A stretch of 64,000 nt of DNA, taken from positions 1 through 64,000 of the forward strand of contig JAEXBS010000093.1 in the NCBI GenBank assembly GCA_023393915.1, written 5' to 3'. Position 1 is the stretch's first letter; the number at the start of each line of letters is the position of its first letter. Position numbers and translations under genes: made by a program. The notes below the pieces were generated by a model that saw nothing but the letters and a program-made list of their open reading frames with translations, was not told the DNA's origin and did no database searches. Shown one piece after another: positions 51,627-59,300 of the stretch. Origin of the DNA: Bacteroidota bacterium (lineage in GTDB: Bacteria > Bacteroidota > Bacteroidia > Flavobacteriales > Weeksellaceae).

Positions 51627-52199
51627 CTAAATTTCCAGGTCTTTTAATAGGGCATTGAGCGCATTTCGACGGTGAGAAATCTTGTTTTTCTCTTCTGGGT
51701 CCATCTGAGCAAAAGTCAGATCAAAACCCTCTGGAACAAAAATCGGGTCGTAGCCAAATCCTTTGTGTCCTTTGTTCTCTTCTAGTAGATGTCCGTAAAC
51801 CCGGCCTTCATAATAAGATGGTCCTTCGCTAGTGTAATAACAAAGTACAGTAATAAAGTAGGCTTCTCTTCCCTTTTTTCCTTCCATTTCTTCAAGTACT
51901 TTTTCGATGTTCTTTCCAAAATCATGATCCGAGGCGTAGCGAGCAGAATATATACCAGGCCTTCCGTCTAACTGCGGAACAACCAATCCCGAGTCGTCTC
52001 CTAAGGAAGGTATTCCTGTTTTTTTATAGCAAAATTCTGCTTTGATCAAAGCATTTTCATGAAAGGTGTTTCCGTCTTCAATGATTTCTTCAGTAATCTC
52101 AACATCGCTTAGACTCTTAATGAGGAACTCCCCCTCTAGCATTTGTTGGATTTCTTCTTTTTTATGGAGGTTGTGCGTTGCAACAAGTAAGGTTTTCAT
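51627..52199 (-). CDS. rdgB: Non-canonical purine NTP pyrophosphatase (RdgB/HAM1)
   Basis: 190 residues. It hydrolyses ITP, dITP and XTP to the monophosphates so that they are not used in DNA or RNA. Motifs: THNLHKKEEI (8-17), SLGDDSGLVVPQLDGRPGIYSARYA (66-90, with the catalytic Asp pair), GKNIEKVLEEM and GFGYDPIFVPEG with DPEEKNKISHRRNAL near the end. It starts 19 bp after the CPBP protease gene stop and may share its transcript. Confidence 0.96.
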   Translation of the reverse strand: MKTLLVATHNLHKKEEIQQMLEGEFLIKSLSDVEITEEIIEDGNTFHENALIKAEFCYKKTGIPSLGDDSGLVVPQLDGRPGIYSARYASDHDFGKNIEKVLEEMEGKKGREAYFITVLCYYTSEGPSYYEGRVYGHLLEENKGHKGFGYDPIFVPEGFDLTFAQMDPEEKNKISHRRNALNALLKDLEI

Positions 52200-52218
52200 A
52201 AAACGTTTAAGGGCTTAA

Positions 52219-53052
52219 TTATTCCGAATGGTGGATTTCAAATTTATTGGTAAAAAGGTAATAAAACAAACCAAAGAGCACAAGTCCTGCCCCAAGGAGC
52301 ACATAAGGAGAGAAACCAAAAAATTCAGCAAAACTTTCGGTGCCCCCGTAGGTAATCAGTAGAACGGATATACCGTTGTTGAAGGCGTGTAGTAAAATTG
52401 GCATGAGTAGTGATCGGGTTCTATGGTACACAAGTCCCAATACATAGCCTAAAAGAACCGCTCCTACAAATTGCCATGGGTTTCCATGTACGAGTCCAAA
52501 AATCACAGCAGCGATCCAAATCGCGCTAATTGGCTTTATACCTCGATTGATAAGTCCTTTTTGAATAATACCACGAAAAACAATTTCTTCAAAAATCGGT
52601 GCCATCACAACGGCTAGAATAATCATCGTTAAGGTATCGGAAGTAAGCATTTGCATCATAGAGGAAAACCATTCGTACAGAGGACCGAAAAAAGGGCCCG
52701 TTGTAGGAATTTGAAGGGTAATGAATTCCGCTATGAGCATCATACCTAGCATCAATGGAAAAATAAGGACGTAGGTAAAGAAATTCTTTGTTGAAAAATT
52801 AAAGGAAAGTTTACTTCCGGTTTGAGGACGGCAGATAAAATAATCAAAGGCCATAATCGCTCCTAGCCACATCACTAGATTGGTTAGAATCAAGTAAAGC
52901 GACTCGTATTGGAAGTTTCTTCCAAAGACCATCATTCCAAGAACATTAAGTACAGAGAGGGCAAAAAGTGGGACCATGCCTCCCAAAAAAAGTACTAGGG
53001 CTCCTTTCCAATCAAAGGAGTACGATTTACGAAGGAAATTATTTTCTTGCAT
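52219..53052 (-). CDS. CPBP family intramembrane glutamic protease
   Basis: 277 residues with about eight membrane helices. The CPBP (Abi/CAAX-type) motifs are clear: APIFEEIVFRGIIQ (EExxxR), FGLVHGNPWQF (FxxxH) and LLHAFNNG (HxxxN-like). These enzymes cut membrane proteins; in bacteria targets are mostly unknown and some confer bacteriocin immunity. The gene has a -7 element at 53084-53091 (- strand) and leads into rdgB 19 bp downstream, but no functional link is evident. Confidence 0.92.
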   Translation of the reverse strand: MQENNFLRKSYSFDWKGALVLFLGGMVPLFALSVLNVLGMMVFGRNFQYESLYLILTNLVMWLGAIMAFDYFICRPQTGSKLSFNFSTKNFFTYVLIFPLMLGMMLIAEFITLQIPTTGPFFGPLYEWFSSMMQMLTSDTLTMIILAVVMAPIFEEIVFRGIIQKGLINRGIKPISAIWIAAVIFGLVHGNPWQFVGAVLLGYVLGLVYHRTRSLLMPILLHAFNNGISVLLITYGGTESFAEFFGFSPYVLLGAGLVLFGLFYYLFTNKFEIHHSE

Positions 53053-53083
53053 TGGCTAAGTGTACAGTTTACTTTAATAAAAG

Positions 53084-53091
53084 CAAATATA
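53084..53091 (-). promoter_or_regulatory. -7 promoter element of the CPBP protease gene
   Basis: TATATTTG then C on the - strand, 31 nt before the ATG. No TTG at the -33 distance. Confidence 0.5.
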
Positions 53092-53162
53092 ATAATTCCC
53101 TTAAGGCGGGGCATTTTTTAATCTGACAAAAAAATACGATTTTTGCAAGCACAAATTTCTAC

Positions 53163-54758
53163 ATGGCAGAATTAATAAAAGAAATAGAAAAAAGAAAAAC
53201 CTTTGGTATTATTGCCCACCCGGATGCCGGGAAAACCACCCTTACAGAGAAGCTTCTGCTTTTTGGAGGGGCCATTCAAGAGGCCGGAGCTGTAAAATCC
53301 AATAAAGTAAAAAAAGGAGCTACTTCCGACTTTATGGAAATTGAAAGGCAAAGAGGAATCTCCGTTGCCACTTCCGTTTTGGCATTTGAGTACAAAGGAC
53401 ATAAAATCAATATTCTCGATACTCCAGGACACAAGGACTTCGCTGAAGACACTTACCGTACGCTTACGGCAGTTGACTCTGTAATTGTTGTAGTCGACGT
53501 AGCAAAAGGGGTTGAGGAGCAAACAGAAAAGCTTGTGGAAGTTTGTCGCATGAGAAACATTCCTATGATTGTTTTCATCAACAAGCTGGACCGCGAAGGA
53601 AAAGATGCGTTTGATCTTTTGGATGAAGTGGAACAAAAACTTAATTTGAGCGTAGTTCCCCTTTCCCTTCCTATTGGTATGGGGGCTCAGTTTCAAGGTA
53701 TTTACAACCTATGGGAAAAGAATATTGAATTCTTTTTAGAAGAGAAGAAACAAAAAGTAGGACAATCCGTTAAGATTGAAAACCTAGAAGATCCTAAACT
53801 AGAGGAACTCATTGGAGAAAAAGCAGCTCAGACCCTTAGAGAAGAAGCAGAACTCATTGAAGAGGTCTACCCTAGTTTTGATCGTCAGGCTTATATGGCC
53901 GGAGAGCAACAACCGGTCTTCTTTGGATCAGCATTAAATAATTTTGGAGTAAGAGAACTTCTTGATGCCTTTATTCAAATCGCTCCTATGCCTCAAGCAA
54001 AGGAAGCGGAAGAAAGACTCGTGCAGCCTGAGGAGAAAAACTTTAGTGGATTTGTATTTAAAATCCATGCCAACATGGATCCAAAACACAGAGACCGTTT
54101 GGCCTTCGTGAAGATTGTTTCGGGAACCTTCAAAAGAAACGAAAACTATCTTTTGGTTAGAGAGAACAAGAAAATGAAGTTCGCAGCGCCTAATGCTTTC
54201 TTCGCGGACAAAAAAGAGATCGTTGATGAAAGTTACCCAGGGGATATCGTAGGACTTCACGACACAGGAAACTTTAGAATTGGAGATACCTTAACGGCAG
54301 GAGAAAAGCTTAATTTTAAAGGAATACCTTCCTTCTCTCCAGAACACTTCCGCTACATTAATAACAGTGATCCATTAAAAGCAAAACAGCTGAATAAAGG
54401 TATTGAGCAATTAATGGACGAAGGAGTAGCTCAGCTCTTTACCCTAGAGATGAACGGAAGAAAGATTATTGGAACAGTGGGTGCACTTCAGTTTGAAGTC
54501 ATCCAGTACCGTCTAGAGCACGAATACGGAGCCAAGTGTACTTACGAACCGATTTCAATTCACAAGGCCTGTTGGGTGGAAGCCGATGAAAAGAGTGAAG
54601 AATTCAAAGAGTTTGCTCGTTTAAAACAAAGATTCCTTGCCCGGGACAAATACGATCAACTGGTTTTCTTAGCAGACTCTGCATTTACCATTCAAATGAC
54701 TCAGGACAAATTCCCTAATGTAAAGCTCCACTTTATTAGTGAATTTAAAGATTCCTAG
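53163..54758 (+). CDS. prfC: Peptide chain release factor 3
   Basis: 531 residues, a GTPase that recycles RF1 and RF2 from the ribosome after termination. G1 is AHPDAGKTTLTE (18-29), switch II DTPGHKDF, G4 NKLDREG. The switch I region MEIERQRGISV and the later FVFKIHANMDPKHRDR distinguish RF3 from EF-G. It is about the E. coli length (529). The upstream 110 bp are shared with the divergent CPBP protease gene. A long-loop inverted repeat lies 86 bp downstream. Confidence 0.97.
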   Translation: MAELIKEIEKRKTFGIIAHPDAGKTTLTEKLLLFGGAIQEAGAVKSNKVKKGATSDFMEIERQRGISVATSVLAFEYKGHKINILDTPGHKDFAEDTYRTLTAVDSVIVVVDVAKGVEEQTEKLVEVCRMRNIPMIVFINKLDREGKDAFDLLDEVEQKLNLSVVPLSLPIGMGAQFQGIYNLWEKNIEFFLEEKKQKVGQSVKIENLEDPKLEELIGEKAAQTLREEAELIEEVYPSFDRQAYMAGEQQPVFFGSALNNFGVRELLDAFIQIAPMPQAKEAEERLVQPEEKNFSGFVFKIHANMDPKHRDRLAFVKIVSGTFKRNENYLLVRENKKMKFAAPNAFFADKKEIVDESYPGDIVGLHDTGNFRIGDTLTAGEKLNFKGIPSFSPEHFRYINNSDPLKAKQLNKGIEQLMDEGVAQLFTLEMNGRKIIGTVGALQFEVIQYRLEHEYGAKCTYEPISIHKACWVEADEKSEEFKEFARLKQRFLARDKYDQLVFLADSAFTIQMTQDKFPNVKLHFISEFKDS

Positions 54759-54843
54759 GAGCTAACTAGAAATTAACATTTCTCAAAGGATAGGCTAAGA
54801 TTCAAGAGTAAATTCTTGTAAAATCCTTTGTAATATCTTTTAC

Positions 54844-54890
54844 AACCCTTTGTTTTTAAATAGGTTAGACCGATTTTCTAGCAAAGGGTT
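54844..54890 (+). repeat. Inverted repeat downstream of prfC
   Basis: AACCCTTTG (54844-54852) and CAAAGGGTT (54882-54890) are perfect 9-bp arms with a 29-nt loop, followed by CTATTTTTCC. It could be a weak prfC terminator or an operator in front of the DUF4349 gene (ATG 54954). A further CCTTTG occurs nearby at about 54825. Confidence 0.45.
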
Positions 54891-54953
54891 CTATTTTTCC
54901 CTAGTTAGGAATATAAATTGCAATTCATTGCAAAGAAAAATAAGCATAAAACA

Positions 54954-56138
54954 ATGAAGAAATACTTTCTATATTTTATAACACTATTTGCATTAACTGC
55001 TTGCTCTAAATCAGAGATTGAGCAAACTCGCTCAACCATAAGTAAGGCCGATAGCTTAATGACAACAGCTCGAGAAGGAATGAAAACACTGGATTCCCTC
55101 CGTGTAATCCTCAAGGATTCTCAAGCTATAAATAAAGTCATTACTCCTGAAATTGAGAAACAAAGAAGGGCAGCCGAGCGCGCTATTGAAGAGAACCGCT
55201 ACAGTTTAGATTCCATCAGTCAGATCTTAAGAGAATCGGCAAAAAACATTGAAAAAGGAACAGACATTGTCAAAACAGTTGACTCCGCAAGGCAAACCTT
55301 AGGGACTCAATCCGGACCCGTAGAAATACTCTCTACGATTTCTAAAACACTGGAAAAATTATCGAGTAAGGCCCCTAGTGCGCCAGAAAAAGAACCGGCC
55401 ACTACTTCTGAGCCTTCTTACCCTGAAACGTCTAATGATTCTGAGTCCAGCGATCCCTCTCCCATTAGTTCTGGAGCGGCGCGCATATCAGAGAGTAAAA
55501 TAACTCTAACCGTTAGTAGCTTAGAGGGCGTTAGTCAGGAAATTCAAAACGGTATTCATCTTTACAGCGCTGTAGTGGAATCTGAAAGTTATGGACAAAA
55601 AGACGAAAGAAGAACTCGAGTCCTTAACCTTTCAATACCTAATCGTCATTACGATAGAGCTTTAGACTATTTTGCTCAAAGTGGAACTTTAAGAACCAAA
55701 ACCGTAGAATCCAGAGGCGTAAGTTACGATCCCGATCTTTATTCAACATTGGAACTCACCGTACTTGAGGAGAAAGCCAGTAGTTTTAGTGGTTCTGGAT
55801 CCTCAGTAACTCAAAATGAAAATGAAGGAGAAACTAGTTATTCTGATCGAAGTAAAAGTGCTTTTTCTAAAGGACTCGATGCAAGTAAGGAGGTCCTTTT
55901 GCTACTATTGCCCTTTTGGCCGCTTTTGCTATTGATTGTAGCCTTTCTAATTTACCGTTCTTATAGAAAGAAAAAGAAAGCAGAGGCTTTTGTAAGGCCT
56001 GAGCAAGAGCCTTGGCCTAGGGAGGAAGTTCAGAAGAACGACACCTTTACCTCGCCCTCTAATCCCTTAGAAAATCAAGAGCACAATAAAGGGAAAGAAG
56101 ATGGCGATCCTTATGAAAAGTACAAGCCTAAATTTTAA
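54954..56138 (+). CDS. DUF4349-type lipoprotein with C-terminal membrane anchor
   Basis: 394 residues from ATG 54954; the in-frame TTG at 54918 would bury the signal peptide and is rejected. The lipobox ALTAC gives Cys at about 18. A charged helical region follows (about 20-115, many Lys, Glu and Arg, coiled-coil-like), then a Pro/Ser/Glu-rich linker. The DUF4349-like domain has the pattern KITLTVSSLEGVSQEI and NLSIPNRHYDRALDYFAQSG (about 180-260). A membrane helix near the end (LLLLPFWPLLLLIVAFLIY) and a basic-acidic tail complete it. Lipid anchor plus C-terminal helix could span the periplasmic face of the inner membrane. Function unknown; terminator follows. Confidence 0.75.
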   Translation: MKKYFLYFITLFALTACSKSEIEQTRSTISKADSLMTTAREGMKTLDSLRVILKDSQAINKVITPEIEKQRRAAERAIEENRYSLDSISQILRESAKNIEKGTDIVKTVDSARQTLGTQSGPVEILSTISKTLEKLSSKAPSAPEKEPATTSEPSYPETSNDSESSDPSPISSGAARISESKITLTVSSLEGVSQEIQNGIHLYSAVVESESYGQKDERRTRVLNLSIPNRHYDRALDYFAQSGTLRTKTVESRGVSYDPDLYSTLELTVLEEKASSFSGSGSSVTQNENEGETSYSDRSKSAFSKGLDASKEVLLLLLPFWPLLLLIVAFLIYRSYRKKKKAEAFVRPEQEPWPREEVQKNDTFTSPSNPLENQEHNKGKEDGDPYEKYKPKF

Positions 56139-56159
56139 TCATTTAAACTACCTAAAAAG

Positions 56160-56195
56160 AATCCACAAACCAGTGAAAGGTCTGTGGATTTTTTC
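56160..56195 (+). terminator. Terminator after the DUF4349 gene
   Basis: Arms 56160-56171 and 56179-56190 pair over 11 of 12 positions, 7-nt loop, then a T run. Confidence 0.85.
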
Positions 56196-56227
56196 TTTTA
56201 TGTTTCTTCCCTAGCTAAGGGAGCAAA

Positions 56228-56407
56228 TCATCTTGTCCTTCTAATGGGAGCGAGTAACAAGTAAAATATCCACGCAAACCATGAAATTAAGATCATAGCT
56301 AATATCCAGGCTAATTTTTCTCGACCACTCGTTCGATTAGAAGTAAGAATGGCGAAAAGCGGTAAAAACCAAATGCATGCAAATACAGCTAAAAACAAGA
56401 GTTCCAT
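56228..56407 (-). CDS. 59-residue PLDc_N-like membrane protein
   Basis: ATG 56405-56407 to TGA 56228-56230. Two hydrophobic helices (ELLFLAVFACIWFLPLFAIL and KLAWILAMILISWFAWIFYL) are joined by a short polar turn, SNRTSGREK, and the protein ends APIRRTR. The layout (helix, charged turn with a W, helix ending FYLLL, basic tail) is that of the PLDc_N membrane domain found as small free-standing proteins. The role is unknown. The frame is intact and flanked by gene-free DNA, and the product composition is not random. It is convergent with DUF4349. Confidence 0.7.
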   Translation of the reverse strand: MELLFLAVFACIWFLPLFAILTSNRTSGREKLAWILAMILISWFAWIFYLLLAPIRRTR

Positions 56408-56554
56408 GGTCGGATAATTGAAAAGTAAAAAAAGTCTATTTTAGATTGCATTGAAGATACGAAAATAGATTGAAAATTGCAGTAGGTGCTCTTTTAAGAT
56501 TAGTTTTAGAAAGACTGATCTTTTAATAACCGCTGCAAAATTCACGCAAAAACT

Positions 56555-56938
56555 TTAATCAATTTTTACGGGATTTTTGTTCTCATCGATGGCAACAAAA
56601 GTAAATTCGCCGCTAACAGCTTTCTCTCTTTCGTTCGAGTACATTTGCTCTACATAAATATCCACTCTTACTTTTAAACTGGTGTTTCCTGTATAGGATA
56701 CTTTACCTACCAGCTCAACAATAGTTCCTGCTGGAATGGGTTTTTTAAAGTCGATACGATCACTACTAACGGTAACCATTTGTTGACGACTGAATCTTGT
56801 AGCAGCAATAAATGCAACTTCGTCCATGAGCTGCATCGCAGTTCCTCCAAACAGTGTGTCGTAATGGTTTGTGGTGTTAGGAAAAACGGCTTTAAATATC
56901 CTGGTTTCCGATTGCTTAATTCTTTCTTCTTTTGTCAT
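56555..56938 (-). CDS. Acyl-CoA thioesterase (hotdog fold, YciA/BFIT-like)
   Basis: 127 residues, one hotdog domain. The block HYDTLFGGTAMQLMDEVAFIAA (23-44) has the catalytic Asp/Glu region of acyl-CoA thioester hydrolases, and VTVSSDRIDFKKPIPAGTIVEL follows. Such enzymes free fatty acids from CoA. The genes for an acyl-CoA dehydrogenase (58017-59156) and an acyl-CoA ligase (59301-61076) lie 1-2.4 kb away, so fatty-acid turnover is a local theme. A gap of 190 bp upstream, with no promoter that I can call, separates it from the small membrane genes. Confidence 0.88.
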   Translation of the reverse strand: MTKEERIKQSETRIFKAVFPNTTNHYDTLFGGTAMQLMDEVAFIAATRFSRQQMVTVSSDRIDFKKPIPAGTIVELVGKVSYTGNTSLKVRVDIYVEQMYSNEREKAVSGEFTFVAIDENKNPVKID

Positions 56939-57130
56939 AATTTTTTTGTTTTAAAATGGAATAAAATCTTCTACTTGTTTTCTGGTTTTTGCTTCTGTTA
57001 CTTCAAAAGCAAAGCAACCTTTATGTGGTAAGAAAAGTACGTAGAAAAGGTTATGATAAAATAAAAGCTAGAAACTTCAAATCGTTTCTGCTTTAAACTA
57101 TAGATTAAAAAGGTAAAGTGGGCGCTAGAA

Positions 57131-57301
57131 CTATCTCTTGAGTTTACTTTTTTGATAGTAGTAAAAATCAAGGCTTGCAATGATGGCTAAAAGAATAAAG
57201 AGGAATTGAAAATAATTCGGTAGACTAATGATCCAAAAAGTGTCCAGCACTAAAAGTAAGAGCGCGAATAAATAAAAATAATTGATCAACTTTCTTTTCA
57301 T
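57131..57301 (-). CDS. 56-residue membrane protein of unknown function
   Basis: ATG 57299-57301 to TAG 57131-57133. Two hydrophobic segments, NYFYLFALLLLVLDTFWII and YFQFLFILLAIIASLDF, with a basic N-terminus (MKRK) and a basic C-terminus (KSKLKR), which puts both ends in the cytoplasm. It lies 29 bp after the next upstream small membrane gene, in the same direction. I do not recognise a family. The intact frame, the opposed charges and the tight spacing make it likely to be real. Confidence 0.62.
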   Translation of the reverse strand: MKRKLINYFYLFALLLLVLDTFWIISLPNYFQFLFILLAIIASLDFYYYQKSKLKR

Positions 57302-57330
57302 ATTCCCTTCAAAATAAATTAATTCTTTCT

Positions 57331-57585
57331 CTATAGTTTATCTGGAATTGCTCCGGATTGAATTCCTAAATAGTAGCCGTATACTAGGGCCGCTAAAAAC
57401 AGTACACTATAGATCAGCATAGTGGTTTTCTTGTCTTTGGCATAAGAGATTAAAATTAATCCCAAAATCCCTAAAAGTACAAGTCCTATTTTAGTTAAAT
57501 ATTCATCTACAAATACGGAGGCTACTACAAGCATTAGGGAAACCAAATGCAGTACGCGCTCCCGGCGCAAAAGGTAAGCTTTCAT
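57331..57585 (-). CDS. 84-residue membrane protein of unknown function
   Basis: Three predicted membrane segments: LHLVSLMLVVASVFVDEYL (13-31), IGLVLLGILGLILISYA (33-49) and TMLIYSVLFLAALVYGYYLG (55-74), with charged KDKK between the last two. Basic residues (MKAYLLRRER) at the start point to a cytoplasmic N-terminus. It begins 7 bp after the stop of the 120-residue protein, so they are one operon. I do not recognise a family. Confidence 0.68.
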   Translation of the reverse strand: MKAYLLRRERVLHLVSLMLVVASVFVDEYLTKIGLVLLGILGLILISYAKDKKTTMLIYSVLFLAALVYGYYLGIQSGAIPDKL

Positions 57586-57592
57586 TTTTTTA

Positions 57593-57955
57593 TTACTTCA
57601 TATTTACTACTCGGTCAACTACGTACCTAGTATTTCCTCTCCAGGGAAGTGCTCCTTTGTACTCTTTATAGTGCAAATCGAAATGCTTTCCGCTGTTTTG
57701 TTCTAGCTGCTGAAATACCTCCTTATTTTCCACTGAAAATTCAAATTCATAAGAAGTCAGATTCCCTGTTTTTCCACGTCCAAATCCTTCCTGAATCAGT
57801 TTTCCTTCATAGGTTTTAAATACATAGCCTTTGTGAACGGCATAATTCAAGTACCCGGATTTTACGCCTTCACCAAAGACAAAGAGGTACTTATACCAGA
57901 AAAAAACACCTAATAGAAGCAGTGCAATGCCCGCAGTGGTCCAAACGTATTTCAT
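57593..57955 (-). CDS. 120-residue exported or membrane-anchored protein of unknown function
   Basis: One N-terminal membrane helix (VWTTAGIALLLLGVFFWYKYLF, about 4-25) and a soluble part of about 95 residues with beta-rich patterns (GYVFKTYEGKLIQEGFGRGK, SYEFEFSVENKEVFQQL, HFDLHYKEY). It is reminiscent of the small 6-kDa-type anchored proteins common in flavobacteria, but I do not recognise a named family. It is the first gene in the run of small membrane proteins and lies 61 bp after the acyl-CoA dehydrogenase stop, beyond that gene's terminator. Confidence 0.72.
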   Translation of the reverse strand: MKYVWTTAGIALLLLGVFFWYKYLFVFGEGVKSGYLNYAVHKGYVFKTYEGKLIQEGFGRGKTGNLTSYEFEFSVENKEVFQQLEQNSGKHFDLHYKEYKGALPWRGNTRYVVDRVVNMK

Positions 57956-57973
57956 AGCTATTGAGGTTTAAAA

Positions 57974-58003
57974 AAAGGCTGCTTCTTAAAAAAAGCAGCC
58001 TTT
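57974..58003 (-). terminator. Acyl-CoA dehydrogenase terminator
   Basis: Perfect 11-bp stem AAAGGCTGCTT (57974-57984) with AAGCAGCCTTT (57993-58003) and 8-nt loop. The - strand T run follows, 14 bp after the dehydrogenase stop. Confidence 0.88.
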
Positions 58004-58016
58004 ATAAAATTAGTTA

Positions 58017-59156
58017 TTATTTCGCAATGGAGCGAGAAATGACAATTTTTTGAATCTCCGAAGTACCTTCGTAAATCTGTGTGATTTTCGCATCACGCAT
58101 CATACGCTCTACGTGATACTCTTTAACGTATCCGTATCCTCCGTGAATCTGAACGGCTTCTACTGTGGTATCCATAGCCACTTGAGAAGCATAAAGTTTA
58201 GCCATAGCTCCACTCTCAGAAATATCTTTTCCTTCGTCTTTCTCTGCTGCAGCCTTATAACAAAGCATTCTTGCAGCAGTGATTTGCGTTGCCATATCAG
58301 CTAGTTTAAAAGCAATGGCTTGGTGGTTGATGATTTCAGTACCGAAGGCTTTTCTTTGTTTTGCGTAACCAAGGGCTAGTTCGTAAGCTCCTGCTGCAAT
58401 TCCTAAAGCCTGAGAAGCAATACCAATACGACCTCCGTTGAGTACAGCCATCGCAAACTTGAATCCGAAACCGTCTTCTCCAATTCTATTTTCTTTTGGA
58501 ACTTTTACATCCGTAAATAAAAGAGAATGCGTGTCGCTTCCTCTAATTCCAAGTTTATCTTCTTTAGGTCCTATTTCAAAACCTTCCCACCCTCTTTCAA
58601 CAATAAAAGCATTAATGCCTTTGTGCTTTTTTTCTGCATCGGTTTGAGCAATGACAATATAATATTGAGCGTTTCCTCCATTGGTGATCCAGTTTTTCAC
58701 ACCATTAAGAAGGTAATGATCTCCTTTATCAATCGCCGTAGTTTTTTGAGAAGTAGCATCCGATCCCGCTTCTGGCTCAGAAAGTGCAAAAGCACCGATA
58801 ACCTCACCGCTAGCTAGTGGTGTTAAATATTTTTGTTTCTGCTCTTCACTGGCGAATTTTTCCAGTCCAGCGCAGACAAGAGAGTTGTTTACAGACATGA
58901 CCACAGCCGCAGAAGCATCCACTTTAGCAATTTCTTCTAGTGCGATCACATAAGATATACTGTCCATTCCGGCTCCTCCGTACTTTGGATCTACCATCAT
59001 ACCTAAGAATCCCATCTCGCCCATTTTCTTTACTTGTTCATGGGGGAATTTCTGATCCCGGTCTCTTTCAATAACACCTTCAAGCAATTCGTTCTTTGCA
59101 AAGTCTCTTGCAGCTTGCTGAATCATAAGGTGTTCATCAGATAAATTAAAGTTCAT
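58017..59156 (-). CDS. Acyl-CoA dehydrogenase, short-chain/butyryl type
   Basis: 379 residues, the standard ACAD length. FAD-binding block FALSEPEAGSDATSQKTTA (about 125-143) and NWITNGG; C-terminal QAIAFKLADMATQITAARML, IHGGYGYVKEYHVERMMRDAK and the catalytic Glu in IYEGTSEIQ. This is the family of beta-oxidation or branched-chain acyl-CoA dehydrogenases, not the glutaryl type found at 12852-14033. It passes electrons to an electron-transfer flavoprotein (not in the window). It is divergent from the acyl-CoA ligase gene across 144 bp, consistent with joint control of fatty-acid oxidation. Confidence 0.95.
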   Translation of the reverse strand: MNFNLSDEHLMIQQAARDFAKNELLEGVIERDRDQKFPHEQVKKMGEMGFLGMMVDPKYGGAGMDSISYVIALEEIAKVDASAAVVMSVNNSLVCAGLEKFASEEQKQKYLTPLASGEVIGAFALSEPEAGSDATSQKTTAIDKGDHYLLNGVKNWITNGGNAQYYIVIAQTDAEKKHKGINAFIVERGWEGFEIGPKEDKLGIRGSDTHSLLFTDVKVPKENRIGEDGFGFKFAMAVLNGGRIGIASQALGIAAGAYELALGYAKQRKAFGTEIINHQAIAFKLADMATQITAARMLCYKAAAEKDEGKDISESGAMAKLYASQVAMDTTVEAVQIHGGYGYVKEYHVERMMRDAKITQIYEGTSEIQKIVISRSIAK

Positions 59157-59300
59157 AATGATTACATTGATTTGAGTCGTAAAAATACAATTTTACACTT
59201 AACATAAAAAATAAACTTTTTTTGAGGTTTCATAAAAAAACAATATTTTTACAAGAATGATTTCACTTAAGTAATCAAAAAAACTAAAAATTCATATTTC

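Noticed and set aside
53172..53696. 174-codon open frame antisense to prfC
   Set aside because: It lies wholly inside the well-supported prfC gene, and its Phe/Ser/Lys-rich product looks like a frame shadow with no family motif.
12852..59156. The two acyl-CoA dehydrogenases as duplicates
   Set aside because: They differ in signature blocks (LTEPNHGSDP with EGTHDIH versus LSEPEAGSDA with EGTSEIQ) and belong to different subfamilies.
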